A program made the translations under genes and the position numbers. Shown one piece after another: positions 14,541 through 19,058 of a stretch of DNA of 19,058 bases. How positions within the stretch are numbered: the first letter of the stretch is position 1; every line of letters begins with the position of its first letter. Source of the stretch: UBA7485 sp050945075 (GTDB lineage Bacteria > Bacillota > Clostridia > Eubacteriales > Eubacteriaceae). The notes beneath the pieces were generated by a model that did no database searches, was not told the DNA's origin, and saw nothing but the letters and a program-made list of their open reading frames with translations. The DNA lies in the NCBI GenBank assembly GCA_050945075.1, contig JBMNSG010000035.1, positions 1 to 19,058 on the forward strand. The letters are read 5' to 3'.

Positions 14541-14611
14541 GAAACGAATCGGCAGGAAGTCTGTCATACCGCAAGGCGGCTGTACAAAAACTGTGACACC
14601 AGTGTTCAGGG

Positions 14612-14650
14612 AAACAAAAAAGGAAACCAGGTTGGTTTCCTTTTTTGTTT
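14612..14650. terminator. bidirectional intrinsic terminator between convergent genes
   Basis: A perfect 17-bp stem (14612-14628 with 14634-14650) with a 5-nt loop. The arm carries A6 on one side and T6 on the other, so a U-rich 3' side is offered on both strands. It serves the GDPD operon on the plus strand and the peptidase on the minus strand, whose stop is at 14690. Confidence 0.9.
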
Positions 14651-14689
14651 ATAAGAGTATTGAAAAATCTATCTGTCTTCCGGGGTACC

Positions 14690-16144
14690 TCAGATTTCAT
14701 GCATCAGCCGGAAGTAAAAGGCGATGGCAGTGAAAAATGAATCAAGCTCAATCCGTTCGTCCACGCCGTGCATCAGCCCCAGCTGTTCGGAGGTCAGCTC
14801 ATATGGTGTAAAACGATAGATGTTCTGGCAGATTTTCTGGTAGCAGCGTGAATCAGTGCGGGCAGTCATCATGTACGGGCAGGGAACTGCATCGATCCAG
14901 GTATCGCGGACCACGTTGATCAGCGTATCCCACACATGACCTTCGGTAAGCGAGGTTTCTGTGGGTGGTCTGTCAGTCAGGATTTCGATAGTTACTTCAC
15001 CGTTTTTAATCCGGTCTGCAATCAGGTCGCAGGCTTCTTCTGCCGTCTGTCCCGGCAGGATCCGCATATCGGCCCAGGCTTTGGCGGTTCCGGGCAGAAC
15101 GTTGGTCATATCTGATCCCCGCAGCATGGTAAAGGCTGTGGTGGTCCGGAACAGTGCTGAGAACTGACCGCCTTTTTTACCGGACTGTCTGACCAGAAGC
15201 GGAGCGAACAGCCATAAATTGGCATAAACAAAGCGGTATTTAAACGATGCATAAGGACCGAGTGTATTGAACATATCCTGTACCGGCTGGATAAATTCAC
15301 CCTTAAGCGGATGTCCCGCTGTGATCTCTATTGTGTGGGCAAGCTCGGTAACCGAGGTTCTGGCAGCCGGAGTGGAAGCATGGCCGCCTTTTACTGTACA
15401 GGAGAACTCGAGGTCTGCCTGTCCTTTTTCGGAAATACCGATCATGGCAGCCTGCTTTTCAACGCCGGGGAAAACACCGGTTACGACAGCGCCGCCTTCA
15501 TCAAAAACAGCCGCAGGACGGATATTCTGCTTTTCAAACCAGGCTACGACATCCGGGCAGGACGGTCCGCCGGTTTCTTCTTCACCGGAAAAGGCGAAAT
15601 AGATGGTGCGTTCCGGATTAAAACCGCTCCGGATCAACAGTTCGGCCGCTTCCAGGATCGAGCAGAGCGAGCCTTTGGTATCCAGGGTTCCTCGTCCCCA
15701 GAGACAGCCGTCTTTAACGCGGCCGGAGAAAGGATCGCAGCTCCAGTCTTCTCCCGGTGGTACGACATCATAATGGGCCATCAGAACGATTGGCGGTTTG
15801 TCGGTGCTGCCGGCCCAGGTATAGACCATTCCGGTTTTACCGGCAAAGCTTCTGGGGCAGAACTGCGTGATCAGCGGGTAAAGCTCGTCAAGCAGATAAA
15901 TAAAACGTTCGAATTCCTTCCAGTCGGTGTCTTCATCATTCTTGTGCGAAACTGTTTTGCACTGGATCAGCTTTGAAAAGCGGTGAATTGCTGTTGTTTT
16001 GTCCGCTTCTGCCAGGCGCAGAATCTTTTTCCGTCGTACTTCTTCTTCAGGGGGCTTGAACATGGCTGTCCGTATCAAGAGCACCAAAAGAAAAATACCG
16101 ATCAGACAGAGAATTATCGTCAGGATTAGTATTGGTGTTGTCAT
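14690..16144 (-). CDS. membrane-anchored M20 family metallopeptidase (carboxypeptidase S-like)
   Basis: A 484-aa dizinc peptidase resembling the yeast carboxypeptidase S and PM20D1 branch of M20, which releases C-terminal or acyl-linked amino acids. An N-terminal membrane helix (about 4-27, ILILTIILCLIGIFLLVLLI) is followed by a basic segment. The catalytic domain shows MAHYDVVP (H124, D126), GRGTLDTKG (D155), SGEEETGG (E188, E189), FDEGG (D215) and near the end LMHGVDE, whose His is the last metal ligand. The dimerisation insert with GGHAS is present. I chose ATG 16144; a TTG at 16153 would add three residues, and neither has a good Shine-Dalgarno. Which side of the membrane the enzyme faces is uncertain: the basic residues after the helix suggest cytosol. 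The upstream sugar-kinase gene on the same strand ends 123 bp before it, with no T-run terminator between. Confidence 0.88.
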   Translation of the reverse strand: MTTPILILTIILCLIGIFLLVLLIRTAMFKPPEEEVRRKKILRLAEADKTTAIHRFSKLIQCKTVSHKNDEDTDWKEFERFIYLLDELYPLITQFCPRSFAGKTGMVYTWAGSTDKPPIVLMAHYDVVPPGEDWSCDPFSGRVKDGCLWGRGTLDTKGSLCSILEAAELLIRSGFNPERTIYFAFSGEEETGGPSCPDVVAWFEKQNIRPAAVFDEGGAVVTGVFPGVEKQAAMIGISEKGQADLEFSCTVKGGHASTPAARTSVTELAHTIEITAGHPLKGEFIQPVQDMFNTLGPYASFKYRFVYANLWLFAPLLVRQSGKKGGQFSALFRTTTAFTMLRGSDMTNVLPGTAKAWADMRILPGQTAEEACDLIADRIKNGEVTIEILTDRPPTETSLTEGHVWDTLINVVRDTWIDAVPCPYMMTARTDSRCYQKICQNIYRFTPYELTSEQLGLMHGVDERIELDSFFTAIAFYFRLMHEI

Positions 16145-16267
16145 AAAGGTCAAGTTATCTTTTCTGTTTAAATTTCAATTGCAGCTGCTGCTATGGATTC
16201 GGAGCCGTGCCAGGGATCCGGCACAGTCATCCTGAACCGGTTCCGGTCACGCTTCCGTGAATTTTGT

Positions 16268-17239
16268 CTAATCGAGACAGACGGCCATGAAGGCATCGAT
16301 TTCCGGGGGAGTCGGCATAACTGAAAGAGCCCCTTTACGGCTGGTAATCAGAGATGCGGCGGCATTGGCATATTCCAGCATGGCTTTCAGACCTGCTTCG
16401 TCAAAATTATCGAGACCGGTCTGCAGAACGGTATGGATCATATTGGCGCAGAAGGTATCTCCGGCTCCGGTTGTTTCAATGGTATCGGGATTGATAAAAG
16501 GTCTGCCGGTTACTTCCATGCCTTTGTAGAGGGCGATGCTGCCGTCAGGACCCAGCGTTACCGCTGCCAGCGGAATATCATACATGGCCTTGAATGCCTG
16601 AACAGCTTCAGGGATTTCGTCCTTGCCGGTCATAAACAAAACTTCTTCATCGGAGATTTTGACAATATCCGCCTGATGGAGGCCCCAGTCTATGGCTTCC
16701 CTGGCGTCTTCCAGGTCGTCCCACAGGGGCGGGCGCAGATTAGGATCGAAGCTGACAAGCAGACCGGCTTCTTTAGCAGTTTTTACAGCCAGTTCCGTGG
16801 CTTCCCGGATTTCGGGATCAGTCATGGAAAGTGTTCCAAAATGGAAATCACGTGAATTTCTGATGCCGTCCAGGTCGATTTCGTCTGCAGTCAGGCGCAC
16901 ATCGGCACCCGGTTTGCGATAGAATGCAAAATCACGGTCACCGTTCGGGCGTTTGTGAACAAAAGCCAGCGTGGTTGGAATCTGCGTGTCAAATTTAAGG
17001 TTATCCGTATTGATACCCAGACCGGCAACCCGGTCTGCGAGCATATGTCCAAAATTATCGTCCCCCACCTTGCCGATAAAGGCGGTTTTATCACCGAGGC
17101 TGGTCAGCATTGCCAGCACGTTACAGGGAGCGCCGCCGGGATTGGCTTCAAACAGAGGATTGCCCTGCGCGCTTGTTCCGTTTTCTGTAAAATCAATTAA
17201 AAGTTCTCCGAGAGCCGTAACATCAGTTTTTGTGGTCAT
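16268..17239 (-). CDS. PfkB-family carbohydrate kinase (fructokinase-like)
   Basis: A 323-aa ribokinase-fold enzyme that phosphorylates a sugar with ATP in the cytosol. The start is the ATG read from 17239 down, with GAAGGAAT upstream. The N-terminal sugar-binding signature is GELLIDF, then NPGGAPCNVLAMLTSLG (33-49) and FIGKVGDDNFG (54-64). The C-terminal ATP and anion-hole signature is ETTGAGDTF with catalytic base D261. SFDPNLRPPLW (163-173) and VKISDEEV (193-200) are typical of bacterial fructokinases (ScrK type), so fructose is the best guess, but related 2-keto sugars cannot be excluded. No sugar transporter or hydrolase is seen beside it. The M20 peptidase follows on the same strand. 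The 292-bp region upstream is AT-rich and divergent from the gene at 17532; I see no convincing minus-strand promoter in it. Confidence 0.9.
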   Translation of the reverse strand: MTTKTDVTALGELLIDFTENGTSAQGNPLFEANPGGAPCNVLAMLTSLGDKTAFIGKVGDDNFGHMLADRVAGLGINTDNLKFDTQIPTTLAFVHKRPNGDRDFAFYRKPGADVRLTADEIDLDGIRNSRDFHFGTLSMTDPEIREATELAVKTAKEAGLLVSFDPNLRPPLWDDLEDAREAIDWGLHQADIVKISDEEVLFMTGKDEIPEAVQAFKAMYDIPLAAVTLGPDGSIALYKGMEVTGRPFINPDTIETTGAGDTFCANMIHTVLQTGLDNFDEAGLKAMLEYANAAASLITSRKGALSVMPTPPEIDAFMAVCLD

Positions 17240-17432
17240 TTCAGATTCCTTCTTGTATTAGTTTATTTTTATGTGAATTGCTGTAATTATCGTATAATCT
17301 GTAAGGTATCGCCATAGCGCCTTGAAAATAACAGATGATATTCGTTTACCAACTATTTTGATTATAATATCAGAAAAAGTAAAGTGGAACAAAAATCGGT
17401 TAAAAGTTGCTTACTCAGGGCAAAATTCTGAA

Positions 17433-17461
17433 TTGAAGTGTAAATTTTCAAAGGGTACAAT
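17433..17461 (+). promoter_or_regulatory. candidate promoter of the DUF2284-like gene
   Basis: TTGAAG (17433-17438), a 17-bp spacer and TACAAT (17456-17461), giving a leader of about 64 nt before ATG 17532. The rest of the 17240-17531 intergenic region is AT-rich with no other gene or RNA that I can recognise. Confidence 0.5.
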
Positions 17462-17477
17462 TATTCTATTGAATAAT
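17460..17477 (+). promoter_or_regulatory. inverted repeat at the expected start site of the DUF2284-like gene
   Basis: ATTATTC (17460-17466) and GAATAAT (17471-17477) form a 7-bp inverted repeat around TATT, touching the -10 and covering the expected start point. It could be an operator or a short 5' hairpin. AT-rich dyads arise easily by chance. Confidence 0.3.
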
Positions 17478-17531
17478 GCTCTGAGGATGCTTCAGCAGGC
17501 TTAAAGCTGTATGACTGAATGAGGTAGGATA

Positions 17532-19058
17532 ATGGATTTTACGCATAAATTCGGAACGGGCCCGATGCCCGTGTCCAAGCTGATCGAAGAATATTTCCGT
17601 CCGGCCAAGGTACGCCGCACAGGCAGCCAGACGGGGCAGATGGGAAAGGTTTATTCAAATCCGCCCTTCAGCTTTAAAGAACAGGATTTCCTGAATAAAT
17701 TTAAATATTTGTATGTGATCGGGAGAGAATTCGAAATTCCGCGCGAGGACCGGCAGAAAACAATCGGCACCTCCAACGTCCAGACCTATAAACGGCAGGC
17801 AGAGGAACTGATCAATCTGCAGAGCTGGAATGACCTGATTAAATTCGAAAAAGATCATCCCGGTACACTGGCACTGGTCCCCGGTCCCTGCCAGATCTGT
17901 AAAAAGACCCACGAAGGCTGCGGCCGGCCCAGAAACGAACCCTGCCATCATATGGATCTGATGCGGTTCTCGATGGAAGGAATCGGAATCGATACCGATG
18001 CCCTGGCAAAATTTGAACTGGGCCTGCTGCTGCGCTGGCCGGATGACGGCCGTCTTCCCCAGAAACTCACAGCCCTGATGGGGATTCTTTCCAACGAAAA
18101 AATACCGATGGATGAAATCAAGGCTTATTTTCCTGATGCCGAAAAAAATTTCCTGAATTTCCGGGAAAAGGAAAATCTGGATCCAAATATACTTTCTCCC
18201 GAAATCAAACGCCAGACCAGCTGGCTGGACAATCAGAAAAAGCAGCGCCGTGAGCTGGAGGATAAAGAAGGCAGGCGTACCGAATGGAGGGGATTCAAGA
18301 GCGATTCCCTCGATTCCGGAGACTATGTCAAAAATCAGATCTGGAAAACAGTCGACGAAGACAGTGACGAAACAGTCGATATTGAAAAGAAACAGGATGA
18401 AGGCGCAACCCTGCCATCCGAGCATCTGAAGAATGCACCCAGACCGGAAACCGAGCTGCCGACCGAACATATCGGCAACCAGACAAAGGAAACCGGGCTT
18501 CCATCCGAACATATCATTGTCAAGTGCAAGGATCCGGTCAGTGATAACGGAAATGGAGAACCGATTAAACTGCGGACAGTCTATGTCGCAGAAAATCAGG
18601 AACGGCGAAGCACCTTCCCGAAGGATGAAGACACTGAAACTGTGGAAAAGTCCGACGAAGAGGATGATTCAAAATATAAATGGCTTGGTTTCAAACGATC
18701 GGTCGATGAAGCAAATGAAAATTTCTACAACCGGCCTATCCCGAAATTCAGTGTCACAGAAGAAGAAAACGAGAGCGGAGAAGAGCAGGAAGGCGAACCG
18801 GCAGAAGCTGGAGAAACACCGGCTTCCGACATTCCGGTAGAGCTTCCTTCCTACAAAGCGGTTCTGCCTGAAGATGATGAGTTCAGTCAGTCCGGGAGTG
18901 TGCCCAAATGGAAGAGCAATCCGGCACTTCAGCCCGAAGAGGATGCAGCCGCAGAAACAGAAGAAACCGCTCCGGACTCCGGTCAGCCCGCCGATACAGA
19001 CGGAGCTGATGCAGTGCTTTCGGAAACGCCGCAGTCCGGTTATGCTCCGGCACAGGAT
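17532..19058 (+). CDS. DUF2284-like cysteine-cluster protein fused to a long acidic tail (partial at 3' end)
   Basis: An open frame of 509 codons from ATG 17532 (GAGGTAGGATA upstream) to the window edge, without a stop. Residues about 25-165 resemble DUF2284, a predicted metal-binding family: the end GPCQIC...C...PC-HH (C120, C123, C130, C138) followed by FSMEGIGIDTDAL closely fits the family's GPC-x2-C cluster and SMEALGID signature. The earlier VRRTGSQ...VYSNPPF (27-46) looks like the family's first half, but its expected cysteines are replaced; residues 1-119 have none. From about 210 onward the chain is polar and very acidic. It holds three copies of LP[S/T]EH[L/I] (294, 309, 323) and aromatic motifs EWRGFK (251), KWLGFK (383) and PKWKSN (458). 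It is probably intrinsically disordered. Coding is supported by absence of stops and by the protein features; long open frames on the opposite strand here are shadows. Confidence 0.8.
   Translation, partial: MDFTHKFGTGPMPVSKLIEEYFRPAKVRRTGSQTGQMGKVYSNPPFSFKEQDFLNKFKYLYVIGREFEIPREDRQKTIGTSNVQTYKRQAEELINLQSWNDLIKFEKDHPGTLALVPGPCQICKKTHEGCGRPRNEPCHHMDLMRFSMEGIGIDTDALAKFELGLLLRWPDDGRLPQKLTALMGILSNEKIPMDEIKAYFPDAEKNFLNFREKENLDPNILSPEIKRQTSWLDNQKKQRRELEDKEGRRTEWRGFKSDSLDSGDYVKNQIWKTVDEDSDETVDIEKKQDEGATLPSEHLKNAPRPETELPTEHIGNQTKETGLPSEHIIVKCKDPVSDNGNGEPIKLRTVYVAENQERRSTFPKDEDTETVEKSDEEDDSKYKWLGFKRSVDEANENFYNRPIPKFSVTEEENESGEEQEGEPAEAGETPASDIPVELPSYKAVLPEDDEFSQSGSVPKWKSNPALQPEEDAAAETEETAPDSGQPADTDGADAVLSETPQSGYAPAQD

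Noticed and set aside
14031..14567. 178-codon open frame on the minus strand
   Set aside because: Antisense to the catalytic domain of the second GDPD; no family motif and no ribosome site.
15311..15976. 221-codon open frame on the plus strand
   Set aside because: Antisense to the M20 peptidase, whose zinc-site motifs are clear on the minus strand.
16208..16226. GTGCC/GGCAC hairpin between the sugar kinase and the peptidase, considered as a terminator
   Set aside because: The stem is 5 bp with an 8-nt loop and no T-run follows on either strand.
17322..17504. 60-codon open frame in the intergenic region before the DUF2284-like gene
   Set aside because: It starts at a TTG with no Shine-Dalgarno, is AT-rich in composition, and overlaps the promoter of the downstream gene.
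17655..18512. 285-codon open frame on the minus strand
   Set aside because: It lies wholly opposite the DUF2284-like gene, lacks a clear ribosome site, and its translation (Phe/Cys/Ile-rich) is the mirror of the acidic plus-strand protein. The plus strand has a Shine-Dalgarno, a promoter and family motifs.
18433..18840. 135-codon plus-strand open frame inside the DUF2284-like gene
   Set aside because: Out of frame with the long gene, very basic, with no family motifs; a frame shadow.

Overview
The window looks like chromosomal DNA of a mid-GC, anaerobic Bacillota (Firmicutes) bacterium. An Erysipelotrichia or Clostridia gut-type organism is my best guess, with low confidence. The grounds are strong GGAGG-type Shine-Dalgarno sites throughout, a tetrahydrofolate riboswitch in front of an ECF folate transporter subunit, a rubredoxin-rubrerythrin beside a PerR-like regulator, and membrane-anchored glycerophosphodiesterases. 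There are no insertion sequences, phage genes, CRISPR arrays or rRNA genes. The layout is ordinary operons separated by clean intrinsic terminators.

Layout. (a) 1-3462: a tightly overlapping operon encoding a VTC-type polyphosphate-polymerase-domain protein, a DUF4956 membrane protein and a large beta-helix lipoprotein of the Cthe_2159 type, closed by a terminator. (b) 3548-4558: a THF riboswitch with a long leader, then folT. (c) 4592-4784: a free-standing tRNA-Thr(CGT) with its own promoter and terminator. (d) 4856-6126: a rubrerythrin and a PerR-like Fur-family regulator, probably one peroxide-stress transcription unit. (e) 6124-9205: an LCAT-type alpha/beta hydrolase, a two-helix membrane protein with a long charged tail, and an unrecognised soluble protein, ended by two stacked terminators. 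(f) 9220-14650: a leucine-rich-repeat protein followed by two tandemly duplicated membrane glycerophosphodiester phosphodiesterases, ended by a 17-bp bidirectional terminator. (g) 14690-17239, minus strand: a PfkB-family sugar kinase and, downstream of it, a membrane-anchored M20 (carboxypeptidase S-like) peptidase. (h) 17433-19058: a gene cut by the window edge, encoding a DUF2284-like cysteine-cluster domain fused to a very acidic, repeat-bearing, probably disordered tail.

How the parts may work together. A lipase-like hydrolase and two glycerophosphodiesterases within 8 kb would fit turnover of phospholipid or lipoteichoic-acid-derived glycerophosphodiesters; this is inference from family membership and proximity. 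Rubrerythrin plus a PerR-like regulator is a recognised oxidative-stress pairing in anaerobes.

The points most worth a second look are: the riboswitch expression platform, where an 8-nt match between the aptamer 3' strand and the leader touches an 11-bp hairpin enclosing the folT start; the DUF2284 fusion, which lacks the N-terminal cysteines expected for the family; the uncharacterised pair at 7881-9118; and the duplicated GDPDs, the second of which has HRC in place of HRG.
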